DNA from: Plotosus lineatus
Taxonomy: Eukaryota > Chordata > Actinopteri > Siluriformes > Plotosidae
Direction of reading: 5' to 3'
Assembly: GCA_024760905.1 (NCBI GenBank)
Contig: CM045735.1
Location: 5,850,661-5,914,660, forward strand
DNA length: 64,000 nt
Positions within the stretch are counted from its first letter, which is position 1. Each line of letters opens with the position of its first letter. The notes below the pieces were generated by a model. The model did no database searches, was not told the DNA's origin, and saw only the letters and a list, made by a program, of their open reading frames with translations. A program made the translations under genes and the position numbers. Of this stretch, positions 24,061 to 34,283 are shown in pieces.

Positions 24061-24099
<39 letters not shown>
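24061..24099 (+). repeat. (GT)n microsatellite
   Basis: Between the two convergent 3' ends, in the presumed myoz3 3' UTR. Confidence 0.95.
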
Positions 24100-24101
<2 letters not shown>

Positions 24102-24161
24102 CAGGTGCTCAGGGATGTTTAAAAATGCAGACCTTCTCACTTTTTCCAATTTCTCGGTGTA

Positions 24162-26038
24162 TTATGCTATCCAGCCTTTCGGGGCGCGGTTAAAGTTGGG
24201 GCGGGAACACATTCTCTCCCAGCTGAGGTTGGGCTCCGTGTAGGCCTGCATGAGTTCAAAGCCAGGCAGAGGTAGGGTCCGGCTGCTACCCGTTGTCCCT
24301 CCAAATGGCATCGGAACTCTGGGGAAACAGTGTACTGTCAGAATGATCAGTGTTGGACTGTACGAGTTTGTATCTGTCCGTTCATTCGCTGAACAGATTC
24401 ATCCTAATGGGAGGGAGACCGGAGCCTATTGAAGGCGGGGTACACCATGAACAGATCGCCATTTCATCGCAAGGGCCAACACTCACATACACCTGGTTCG
24501 CCTTACAGGAAGGAGGTTCTGGGTTCGAGTCCCGGGCTCAGGATGTTTCTGTGTGGAGTTTGTGTACCTGTGTGGGTTTCCTCCAGGGTGCTCAGGTTTC
24601 CTTTTCAGTCCAAAAACATGTCTCAGGCCTGTCGGCTGTTCTGAATTTACCCCAGGTGTAAGTGGGTTGGGCCCTGCAATGGCATGGTTTGCTGTTCAGG
24701 GTGTACCCCGCCTTTGCCCCGAGTCGGCTGAGATGGGCACCGGTCTCCCGGCACCTTTTAATTTCGCATTAATCAGGTTAGAAAATGAATTAATGAAGGT
24801 TTGCCCTATAAGATTTTTTGAATAACTAAATGTTCTTGGTTGAAGTTTTTCAAGCGCAACATGATGAAAGTCAGCGCGGAACATCGACCTGTTGAAGCAT
24901 CTGTAGTTCGCAGGGACGCGCTTCTGAGGAAGTTCTGGGAGACGGGAGCTTATGGCTGCCAGCAAGCCGTCATTGTCGATCTGCTCCTCCCACGGTGAGA
25001 AGTAGGACTTGGGGATTACGGTCACGTTGAACTTCTCAGGAGGGACCTCTTTCAGGGGCCCCGAATATCCTGAGGCGGTAAGATTGCGTCAGGCTCATTA
25101 TAACTTCCTGTTGTTTTGTAAACACACATTTATTCACTCGCAGATTATAAATCGATGGAGTCACCTGGTGCGAGGACATTCGGACTTCCTTTTTTGGCGA
25201 CGTAATGATGGAGCGTGGCCAGCAGGTGGGTTCTTTCTGGGCCGCTGACCTGTGTGCCGTGGTGGGCTCGGTCTGTCAGCTCTTCTGTCGCCTGATGACA
25301 AAGTGATTCATTTTGCTAAAAAAAAAAAGAAAAACAGAGATTACCCGTCAAGTCAGTCTCTCTTAGTCACTCACTCATTCGACAAACTGTTCAACCTACA
25401 AGAGGCGTGAAGAGGCTGGAGCCTATCTCAGCCAACACTGGTCAAAGGCAGGGTACACACGAAACAAATCACCAGAACATGGCAGGGCCATCACACACAA
25501 AACACTGACATGTACATCCACGTCCAGTCGCAATTTGGCACCATGTGACTATCTTTGGACTCTCGGAGGACACCAGAGCACCCAGAGTTACCCCACGCAA
25601 GCATCCTGAGACATGCAGACTCCAGATAGAAATGCCCGGGCCAGGGACCTTCTTGCTGCGAGGCGGACGGCGGACGTGCCCCCTTTCATTTAATTCTGCC
25701 GTCTACATTCTTGAGCCTGACGCAAATCTCACGTCCGTCACCTGCGTTTATTCAGATTCAAATCTCTGAGCAACAAAGGAGGTGCGGAAGCGTGTAATTG
25801 AACAAAATACGTGAGGTTTCGTTGTGTTTGTATTGCATAAGCGTGTAATAATCATATGGTACGGCGGTGTATTATTGACGTACGTTGTCGGTTTGCCTTC
25901 CGACGCCTTCGAGTGTGAACCTTTCCACTCTCTTTTGTCTCTCCTGGAACATTCTGGACCCCCTGTTGGAGCGCAGGTTCAACTCCTCCATCATTACATC
26001 CTGAGGAACGCTGATTTTCTTTCCCAAGTCCAGACACT
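24162..26038 (-). CDS. myoz3: Myozenin (calsarcin), best match myozenin-3; 5' exon(s) not found
   Basis: Four minus-strand exons join in phase: 26038-25884, 25291-25165, 25069-24889 and 24318-24162 (stop TAA). The first carries the family's N-terminal motif LDLGKKISVPQDVMMEEL followed by NRGSRMFQERQKRVERFT. Exon 2 ends in LAPG and joins exon 3 as YSGPLKEVPPEKFN, then SPWEEQ and YRCFNR. The last exon reads VPMPFGG and ends RPNFNRAPKGWIA. Myozenins are Z-disc proteins of striated muscle that tether calcineurin and bind alpha-actinin, filamin C and telethonin. The LDLGKKISVPQDVMMEEL motif and the convergent position beside rbm22 favour MYOZ3 over MYOZ2, although LAPGYSGPLKE is MYOZ2-like. The donor after exon 3 is weak (CAG|GTCGAT). 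The first retrieved exon begins after a (TG)n tract. A start exon carrying the ATG must lie upstream (higher coordinates) and was not identified. Confidence 0.88.
24378..24800. mobile_element. Two SINE S1 pieces, head to head, in myoz3 intron 3
   Basis: 24378-24497 is an S1 3' portion on the minus strand. 24498-24800 is an S1 copy on the plus strand, from GGTTCTGGGTTCGAGTCCCG to GAAAATGAATTAATGAAGG. They sit in the last myoz3 intron. Confidence 0.65.
25370..25690 (-). mobile_element. SINE S1 in myoz3 intron
   Basis: Minus-strand S1 with diverged body (AGGGTACACACGAAACAAAT) and the head side (AAGGTCCCTGGCCCGGGCAT) near 25650. Confidence 0.6.
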
Positions 26039-26042
26039 CTGA

Positions 26043-26083
<41 letters not shown>

Positions 26084-26087
26084 TTGA
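26043..26087 (-). repeat. (TG)n directly upstream of a myoz3 acceptor
   Basis: On the minus strand (TA)n(TG)16 ends in AGTCAG, then the exon. The tract occupies the place of the polypyrimidine tract. Confidence 0.9.
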
Positions 26088-26257
26088 GTGCATTATAATA
26101 CTGTAAGCGTCCGTATGTAATTATACGCGTGAACTTTCAGGACATTAAACTTGTAGAACGAAGACACTATTTTCTTCGGTCACGACTCCAAACTAGTAAC
26201 CAGTACGACGGAACACTAGCGGATGATTTTGAACTTTTATGAATTAGCACGTTATCA

Positions 26258-27130
26258 TTAGGCGGAACGATGGCGTAGTGGTTAACACGACTGTCTCACA
26301 GCCACAGGCCTTCTGGGTTTTCTCCCACAATCCAAAGACGCGCACAGTTGGCTAATGGGCTAGTAAATCGTGTGAACGGTTGTATGTGTTGGCTCTGTGA
26401 TGATCTGGTGAACTGTTCAGGATGTGCCCCGCCTTCGCCTCCCCACCACGTTCATAGGATTAAGAGGTTTGGTGAGTGCGTTAGATCATCATTCGTCTTC
26501 TTGGCGGTATCGTGGTTAGCGAATCCAACCCACCGCGAAACGAACTCCTGGGATCCAGCTCCGGCGCTCGGCGAGGATGTTGCTCTGTTGCTCTGTGGTG
26601 TTTGTATGTTCTCTCTGTCCTTGCGAGGGTTTCATACACGTGTCTATACCGCTGACTGGCTGGTCTAAATTGCCCTTTGGCGTGAATGTGAGTGTGGATG
26701 CTTGTAACCCGCCTTCGTCCAGAATCGGCCGAGATCTCCATAATAATCTCCGTCCTCCCCACAACTGCAATAGGATTAAGTGGTTCGGTGAATATGGAAA
26801 AACAAATGTGATCATGAACTGAAGGTTATCAACAGCTGATTGGTTGTCTGATTAATTGGTGAAGAAAAGCTGGTGGGTCACATGATTTGTTGCATTTCTC
26901 CCATAGACACAGATACGTCTTTTTAGCAAATACTTAATTTTTTCGTATGGCGTCGTCGTGGCCGGCACGCTTTCTTCTTCTTTGCAAGAAGGTCCCAGGT
27001 TCAAGCCCTATAATTGGCAAGGGCGCTTCTCTGTGTTGTATTGGAACATTTCCTTCGTGTTTGCGTAGGTTTCCTCCTACAGTCTGAAGACCTGCACGCT
27101 ACCGTCGCTGAAATGGCTGTTCCAATTTGT
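26258..27130 (+). mobile_element. Cluster of three SINE S1 copies
   Basis: 26258-26480 has head GGCGGAACGATGGCGTAGTGG and a shortened body. 26500-26800 has head CTTGGCGGTATCGTGG and a full body. 26970-27130 is a 5' half with AAGAAGGTCCCAGGTTCAAG. All on the + strand. Confidence 0.6.
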
Positions 27131-27149
27131 CCCTAGAGAACAAGTTCTC

Positions 27150-27490
27150 GAGGCAGTGGTGGCCTGGTGGTAAAGGTGCTGGATGACTGATCCCAAGGTT
27201 GGGGGTCAAAGCCCCATTCTCCACGGATAGTCACTGTCCCCCCAGTGCACTAACTGGGTTATCAAAGGCCGGCCGTGTCTCTCACTGTCTATGGTGTGAG
27301 GTTCATGTAAAAGAACCATCGCTGACTTTCAACAACAGGAGCTGCGTAGCCGTCAGCGTGTTTCTGCCCTGCGATGGCCTGGCCAGCTGTCCAGGGTGTA
27401 CTCTGCCCTCGCCCCGAGTCGGCTGGGACGGGTGCCAGCCTCACTGCGACCCTAATTAGTATTAAGCGGTTACAGAAAATGATGATAATG
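27150..27490 (+). mobile_element. Chimeric SINE (S2 head, S1 tail)
   Basis: Same structure as the copy at 18332: S2 head and GGTTATCAAAGG block, switching to the S1 3' half at CCCTGCGATGGCCTGG and ending in ACAGAAAATGATG. Confidence 0.8.
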
Positions 27491-27529
27491 AACAGAACAG
27501 CTTCTCCATAGATAAAAACGTACACAGTG

Positions 27530-28032
27530 ATTCCTCGCTACTTCGTGCTTCAGTTTCTGCGGCTTCAGTGCATCGCGGATTTTCAAAAATATTCATCGAA
27601 AACTAAAGAAATTAAGGAAAAACAGGGGGTTAAAAAAAAAGTTAAGGAAAATGCTGCAAGGCCGATTATGCAAAAAAAAAAAACCTTTCAAAAACAAACA
27701 AACAAAAAAAAAAAAACGCCACCCAAAACCCCCCAACAAAACGTACGTACATTTTTATGTGAAGCGCGGTTCTCTGTGCGCGCACATCTGTATGTGTGTG
27801 TGTTTATATTTTATTATATATTATGCATTATTTTTGAACGTTTAATTGTTATAAGAATTTATAGCGTTGAATATGTATTTATTGATATTATATACACGTA
27901 TACAAGTACGTATACGTCAGTCAGGGCGGTCGATCCTACTTCGCTTACATTGTTGGTCGTGTATGGGGGGGGAGGAGGAGGGGGGGGAGGTCTCAGTCCC
28001 CATTAATCGCGGAAAGTGAGGGATCCCTGTAT
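27530..28032 (+). mobile_element. TIR element, family M1, full length
   Basis: CAGTGATTCCTCGCTACTTC at left and GTGAGGGATCCCTG at right, with the same interior as the 1098 copy (ATTGATATTATATACACG, ACGTATACGTCAGTCAGG). TA flanks both ends. Confidence 0.68.
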
Positions 28033-28159
28033 TGACACAGAAACTATGAAAGTAGCCCAGTGAATGAGATATTTGATTGACAGATGCAGGAATATACGGT
28101 GAAGATCACCGTGTCAGTAGATAATCATATATTGGGTCACCGACAGTAACTGGAAATCC

Positions 28160-28254
28160 TTATAATGGACTCTGTGGCCAAGCCACTTGATCCTGCTGCG
28201 GTCGCTGGGCGAAGGCATGGTACTCCTTGAGCAGCTCACCAGAGTGTTGCACGG

Positions 28255-28296
<42 letters not shown>

Positions 28297-28490
28297 GTGC
28301 AATTTGCAAAATAACAGACAATTAGGACACATGTCTTTGGACTGTTGGAGGAAACCGGAGTAACCATGAAGAGGAAATGTAAACTCCACCCACAAACACC
28401 CTGTCACCGAGTCCGGGACCCCGGAACCCAAGATCTTCTTGCTGTGAGATGGCGGTGCTAACCATGACATCGCCGTACCTCAGGGGTCAG
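28160..28490 (-). mobile_element. SINE S1 with internal (CA)n
   Basis: Minus-strand S1; head side TACGGCGATGTCATGGTTAG near 28485. A (CA)n tract at 28257-28292 replaces part of the body. Confidence 0.65.
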
Positions 28491-29104
28491 TTTAGAAGAG
28501 CTTAAATTGTGAATTAATTCAAAAAATTAAATGTAAAGCAAACGTTTCCAGTTTCACCGCTTTTTATAAATGCATGGTCGAGAGGCGCACAGTACTTTCA
28601 ACGTGCTTGCACAATCTGCACTGTGTTTTCAAATGTCTTTAAAACAGATGTTCCAACACTAAATGAAGGAGGAGATGAAAAGAAATCCACCCTCATAAGA
28701 AAAACGCATTCGGAATATAAAAGCGTGTTTTTCACCGGCGCTAAAGCCGCGTACGGGTTGGGCTCAGTACACTGGCTTGCTTTCTTAACGAAGGTTTCAT
28801 AAATGTTGTGTCTTAAGCCGTGCAAGCCGTGCAAGCTTAATGAGGGTCATGGAGGTGGAAATCATTTTTTGGCCTTTTGTTCCATGTGTTTATTGTCAGC
28901 GTTGATGTTTATGTGGCGTCACATCCCTATCAGTGAGGCAGTGGTGTTATTGTTCATCTGTCCTGAGGCAGACGTTGAATAATTCTCTTCGAATATCGGG
29001 CACTGCTGCTATTAACTCCATACAAATTGGGCCGCAAAGCATTCGTCTCCTTTCAGAGACTGTTAATTTGTTTGAATTTTACCATACGCTTAAAATTCTC
29101 TGAG

Positions 29105-30070
29105 CAGAACATCGAAGTAACCGGATCTCACTGGTCGACGTGTTCCTGCACGGGTTTCCTCCGCATACTCTGGTTGTCATGCACAAGCCAACTATTCCAA
29201 CTTGTATATAGGTGGGGTTATAGGTGGGGTTGTGTGCGTTGGCCTTACGTTGGACCGGCGAGCTGTTCAGGGTGTACCCCGCCGTTCGTCCCGAGTAGCC
29301 TTAGATAGGCTCTGGACTCCCCATGACTTTTAATAGGATCAAGTGATTCAGTTCGTGAATGACTCAGTGAATCATTCGATTTGACTCTGAGGGCTGAATG
29401 AATTCTGATAAACAATGCAACAGATTCTTTGAATCGTTAGACTTGTCACAGTGTGATTTCTGCTGAATTTTGATTAAAAAAAAAAAGAAAAGCACCCGAA
29501 TCACCGACTCATTAAATTTGACAGTGAAAGACGAACTGAGCATTCAAATCATTGAATCATTCAATCTGGCACTGGTGTTTTAATAAATTTGAGTCATTGG
29601 AGTAACTGAATCAGTCACTTACTTCAGAGCCAAACCGTTTAATCCTATCAGGGTCGCGGGACGGCTGGAGGCCTCTCAGCCAATGCTGAAGGTGGGGTAC
29701 ACCGTAAGTAGCTTGCCAGACCATCACAGGGCCAACACACCCATTTACAATCACATTTATTCATTCATTCATTTTCTGCACTACTTAATCGTAATTAGGT
29801 CATTTGGGGGAGACTGGTGCCCATCTCAGCCGACTGGGCAAGTGCAGATTATACCCTGGATGGCTCTCATACACACTCACACCCGGGCATAATTGGAACA
29901 GTGAAATAGCCTCATGTGTATGCTTTTGGATTATTGGAGGAAACCAGAGTACCAAAGAAGTGAAACCCAAGCAAGCACTGGGAGACCACGCAAACTGCAC
30001 ATAGAAGCGTAAAACGCAGGAAGTTCTCGTTGTGGAGTGGATGTGCCTCCCGGCAACAGAATGAGTGAAT
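29105..30070. mobile_element. Cluster of SINE S1 pieces
   Basis: 29130-29365 is a plus-strand S1 body and tail. 29630-29750 is a minus-strand 3' piece. 29750-30070 is a fuller minus-strand copy starting with CATTCATTCATTTTCTGCAC. Confidence 0.6.
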
Positions 30071-30324
30071 CATCAAGACTGACGCTGCGGTTTGGATCAA
30101 TTCTGAGCTGCACGGGTCCTTGTTCTTTCTCTCACTTGTTCACGCGTGAAGATGAAGGCTGTTCGCTTCTTCCTGTGATTTTTTTGCATTACAGACAGGC
30201 ATCCTGTTTCAACCATCGACCCCCGTAAGAGCGATAGCTTTGAATAATAAATATTGTAATGGATTTCTCCTGAGTGAAATTAAACCCAGAGTTAAAATAG
30301 TTCACGTAAACAGGTTTCTAATTC

Positions 30325-30870
30325 CAAACAGGATTCCAAAAAAATTGGGACACTATGCAAATTGTGAATAAAAACTGAATGCAATGACGTGGAAGTGCCA
30401 AATTTCAATATTTTATTCTGAATTGAACATGCATGACAGGGTCAGAAGTTTAAACTGAGAAAATGTATCATTTTAAGGGAAAATATGTTGATTTTTTTAA
30501 ATTTCATGGTCTCAACAAATCTCAAAAAAGTTGGGACAGGTAGCAATAAGAGGCTGGAAAAGTCAATGGCACTTATAACGAACAGCTGGAAGACCAATTA
30601 TCACTAATGAGGTCCATTGGCAACATGATTGAGTATAAAAAGAGCTTCTCAGAGTGGCAGTGTCTCCCAGAAGCAAAAAAGGGTAGAGAATCAGCAGTTC
30701 CCCGAATGTTGCGCATAAATATAGTGGAGCAATATCAGAAAGGTGTTTCCCAGCGAAAAATCACAAAGAGTTTGAAGTTATCATCATCGACAGTCTATAA
30801 CATCATCCAAACATTCAAAGAATCTGGAACAATCTCTGTGCGTAAGGGTCAAATCCGGTTTGTCATTCGT
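30325..30870 (+). mobile_element. Tc1/mariner-like relic, 5' end and DNA-binding domain
   Basis: The end AAAAAAATTGGGACACTATG matches the other end of the family at 52195. A frame starting at 30607 encodes an HTH resembling Tc1 transposase N-termini (RKITKSLKLSSSTVYNIIQTF). The copy breaks off at GTGCGTAAGGGTCAA before the catalytic domain, so it is non-functional. Confidence 0.82.
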
Positions 30871-30874
30871 TCAT

Positions 30875-31589
30875 TTTTTTCATATCCATTTGTAACGAGA
30901 AAGACGGTTTTGGAATCCTTTTAGTGTTGCCTTACCTCCTCGTGCCTCTAAGCACAGTGCCACAGACTGTCTCTGTCTCTCTTTGGCAATGTCATCAGCC
31001 ATGATGATCCGACCCGTCTAGATACAGAACACAGTTGAATTCATGGCGCATGCAAATATTTTGAGATATATATCGCCAATATATGCGCTCACATGCTCTA
31101 TCAAGTTCTTACAGGCTTACCAGGTTATGAAGAAATTGTCTTTTCCTATATATACCAGGGACTGAGTCAGTCTGGCCCCAAGTCTCAGGTAGCAAACTCT
31201 TATATTTGCCAGGGTTGGAAATGGACCCTGACGTTGCAGTCTGGTTGGATCATGAGCTTATTATAGAGACGAGGGAATGAGAGCTAATGAACTAGGATTA
31301 GCTTGACTGTTTTTCTGCATCCACACCAATAAAAACATGATCCTTAGACACGCTCATAGATGGCTGAGTAAATTTAAGAGGCAGCTCTGAGGTTCTCAGA
31401 ATTCATAATCCTGCTTGGGTAGGTGGAGGGGCGGAGTCCCTGTGGAAATAAATGCAAGAAGTCTAAAATGCTAGACCATGACACCATTAATACTGTCTTC
31501 TCTGGGTTGTTATACCAGAAACTGAAGCAGTTAGCTTCGAGCTAACCGCTTAGCATCCTTTTATCTTATACTCATCCAAGTCAGCAGTG
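30875..31589. other. Intergenic, nothing recognised
   Basis: Single-copy looking sequence between the Tc1 relic and an S1 fragment; no supported exon. Confidence 0.5.
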
Positions 31590-31790
31590 GTACTTAGCTG
31601 CCGCATAGCAACAAGGTTCCGGGTTCGAGTCCCAGCCCTGGGCTTTTCTGTGTGGGGTTTCATGTTGTCTTGTTGCCTGGGTGGATTTCCTCCAGGTACT
31701 CCAGTTTCCTCCTACAGTTCAAAGACGTGCACTTTATGCTAACTGACTGTTCTAAATTACCTGTGGGTGTGAATACTGAAACGATTTTCT
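31590..31790 (+). mobile_element. SINE S1 5' half
   Basis: AACAAGGTTCCGGGTTCGAG through TCCTCCTACAGTTCAAAGAC to the TTACCTGTGGGTGTGAAT block; the 3' half is missing. Confidence 0.6.
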
Positions 31791-31924
31791 AGTGAAATGG
31801 CCGATGAGTTTCTATATAAATAACAGATGGAACCACTGTGTGTTTTCACCAGAACATCTGGATTTATAGAATGATTTGATTTTTTTTTTTTTTTTTTTTT
31901 TTTTTTGTCACTAATTCTCTCTCA

Positions 31925-32270
31925 TAGTTATCTCAGCCAACCCCTTGAGCAGAGCCACCCTGAACAGCAGGTGAACCAGAAGGTTTGATTTTATTATCCA
32001 GTTCCCACCCAGCAGGTATTGCCTTCCCTATCACATGGCCACCACCAACCAGGAAGGGGAGAAAGCATGCACACGACCCCTCCGTGACATGCATTGCTAG
32101 CCACTCACCTCTTTTCGAACTGCTGCACTTGTGTATTTCTCGGCGGTTCAACACACTCGGAGAGAAAGCGCTATCCGCTCCCTTGTACGAATGAGCTCAC
32201 AGAAGGCTATGATTTGCTCGTGATCGCTATGAGTGACAGGGAAGTGAGCATATTCCATATGTAATATAAG
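31925..32270. repeat. Probable dispersed repeat, class not assigned
   Basis: GAGCAGAGCCACCCTGAACA then GTTTGATTTTATTATCCAG, and further GAGAAAGCGCTATCCGCTCC, look like parts of a widespread fish element recalled from other loci. No second copy in the window to confirm. Confidence 0.3.
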
Positions 32271-32597
32271 TTTCAAGTGAAAGCCACAGTTGGACATGTG
32301 AATCATTAATGTTTATCTATCTCAGTTTGTATCATTAGTTGCTGTTAGATTGAGTCACAGTGATCTTATTGTAATGATTTCATGAAAAAATGTTTAGAAA
32401 TAGTTAAAAAATATATTTAATAAAATAGATTTACCATAATTGAAGAAAAGAGCAAGTTAATTATCAATTGTTTTGTTTCCTTTGTATGAATTTAGTTAGT
32501 AATTTTCCTCCAAAGTGGCTTCAGAGTTCATGTAGTGTACATCACACTGCAGGAGGCGCCCTGATTTCACTCACAACGAGTTCAATTTGTACAGAAT

Positions 32598-32776
32598 GAT
32601 TTACAAAATATTAACCGAAGTGACTACCCATACGGCACCGTATTCCTGCGAGGTTTTGCTATTCGTACAGCATCTCAAAAATGAGATTTCGCACATGTGC
32701 GAGCTGACGTCGGTCACATGGTCAGAATGGCTGAGGAAAAATATGCGTTCCATATCAGGAATAAGTTTTCAGCAGG
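32598..32776 (+). repeat. Left inverted-repeat flank of the telomere-like array
   Basis: Contains TTTTGCTATTCGTACAGCA (about 32654), whose reverse complement occurs in the right flank near 34118-34137. Similarity continues outward: AATATTAACCGAAGTG here pairs with AATATTGGCCGGGGTT (reverse-complement reading) on the right. Suggests termini of one mobile unit that carries the array. Confidence 0.55.
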
Positions 32777-34030
32777 GTTAGGGGTTAGGGTTAAGTTAGG
32801 CATTAGTGTTATGTGTTAGAGGGTAGAGGTTAGGGTTAGGGGTTAGGGGTTAGGGTTTGGGGTTAGGGTTTAGGGGTTTGGGTTACGTTAGGCGTTAGTG
32901 TTAGGTGTTATGGGTTAGGGTTATGGTTAGGGTTAGGGGTTAGGGGTTAGGGTTAGGAGTTTAGGGTTTGGGTTAGATGTTAGGGGTTAGGTAAGGTTAG
33001 GGTTAGGGTTAGGTTAGGCGTTAGTGTTATGTGTTAGAGGTTAGAGGTTATGGTTAGGGTTAGGGTTAGGTTAGGGTTAGGGTTAGGTTAGGGTTTGGGG
33101 TTAGGGTTAGGTGTTAGGGTTAGGGTTAGGTAAGGTTAGGGGTTAGGTTCGGTTAGGCGTTAGTTTTTGGTGTTAGAGGTTAGAGGTTAGGGTTAGGTGT
33201 TATGGGTTTGGGTTATGGTTAGGGTTCGGGTTAGCGGTTAAGGTTAGGGTTAGGGGTTAGGGGTTTGGGTAAGGTTAGGGGTTAGGATTAGGTTAGGCGT
33301 TACTGTTTGGTGTTAGAGGTTAGGGTTCGGAGTTCGGGTAAGGTTAGGGGTTAGGATTTCGGTTACTTGTTCGTGTTCGGTGTTAGAGGTTCGAGGTTAG
33401 GGTTAGGTGTTATGGGTTAGGGTTCGGGTTAGGGTTAGGAGTTAGGGTAAGGTTAGGGGTTAGGATTTCGGTTACTCGTTAGTGTTCGGTGTTAGAGGTT
33501 AGAGGTTAGGGTTAGGGTTAGGTGTTATGGGTTAGGGTTAGGGTTAGGTGTTATGGGTTAGGGTTAGGGTTAGGTGTTATGGGTTAGGGTTAGGGTTTGG
33601 TGTTATGGGTTAGGTTAGGGTTAGGGTTAGAGGATAGGGTTAGGGTTAGGGTTAGGAGTTAGGGTAAGGTTAGGGGTTAGTATTTCAGTTACTCGTTCGT
33701 GTTCGGCGTTAGAGGTTAGAGGTTAGGGTTAGGGTTAGGTGTTATGGGTTAGGGTTAGGGTTAGGGTTAGGGTTAGGGTTAGGGTTAGGGTTAGGGTTAG
33801 GGTTAGGGTTAGGGTTAGGGTTAGGGTTCGGGTTAGGGTTTGGGTTAGGGTTAGGAGTTAGGGTTAGGAGTTAGGGTAAGGTTCGGGGTTAGGATTTTGG
33901 TTACTCGTTAGTGTTTGGTGTTAGAGGTTAGAGGTTAGGGTTCGAGTTAGGGTTAGGTGTTATGGGTTAGGGTTAGGGTTAGGGTTAGAGTTAGGGTTAG
34001 GGTTAGGGTTAGGTGTTATGGGTTCGGGTT
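32777..34030 (+). repeat. Interstitial telomere-like (TTAGGG-derived) array, about 1.25 kb
   Basis: The stretch consists almost wholly of degenerate TTAGGG units mixed with variants (TTAGGGG, TTAGGTG, TTATGGG, TTTGGG, TTCGGG), with perfect (TTAGGG)n of about 12 units around 33740-33830. Higher-order blocks recur, built on GGTGTTAGAGGTTAGAGG, GGGTAAGGTTAGGGGTTAG and GGTGTTATGGGTTAGGG. It begins about 250 nt beyond the arl3-like stop codon. Confidence 0.95.
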
Positions 34031-34190
34031 GTCCGGGTGTCGTCTGCTCAACATCCGGCACAATGATTTATCTCATCTCTCGTAAGTGGCACGTTCATGC
34101 ACATGCACAAAAGGATTGCTGTACGAATAGCAAAAAATAAATCCCGTACAATGCCGTCCAGGTAACCCCGGCCAATATTAAAAACTTTGT
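34031..34190 (-). repeat. Right inverted-repeat flank of the telomere-like array
   Basis: Contains TGCTGTACGAATAGCAAAA (about 34118-34136), the inverted counterpart of the left flank. Reading outward on the minus strand the two flanks stay alignable for roughly 60 nt. This segment also lies within or just past the 3' UTR of the arl3-like gene. Confidence 0.55.
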
Positions 34191-34277
34191 GACAGAATAA
34201 GTCAGTCTGATCTCTCTGAACAAACATAAAGATCAAAGAAAGCGCTTTAAAAAATACAAGAGATGTTTCCAAGCAGC

Positions 34278-34283
34278 TTTATT
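34278..34283 (-). terminator. AATAAA overlapping the arl3-like stop codon
   Basis: The last codons read AAG AAA TAA A, so the stop codon lies inside a canonical AATAAA hexamer. I found no other AATAAA on the minus strand in the next 240 nt before the telomere-like array. Either the 3' UTR is extremely short, a variant hexamer (TTTAAA near 34250) is used, or the UTR runs into the array. Confidence 0.35.

Noticed and set aside
25545..25800. Extra myoz3 exon on the minus strand
   Set aside because: The phases of exons 26038-25884 and 25291-25165 already join, and this stretch is mostly S1 SINE with stops.
30607..30924. 105-codon frame with HTH as a transcription factor
   Set aside because: It sits inside a Tc1 relic whose terminus is visible upstream.
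32777..34030. Chromosome end or assembly telomere
   Set aside because: Unique and genic sequence continues on both sides, and the units are degenerate.
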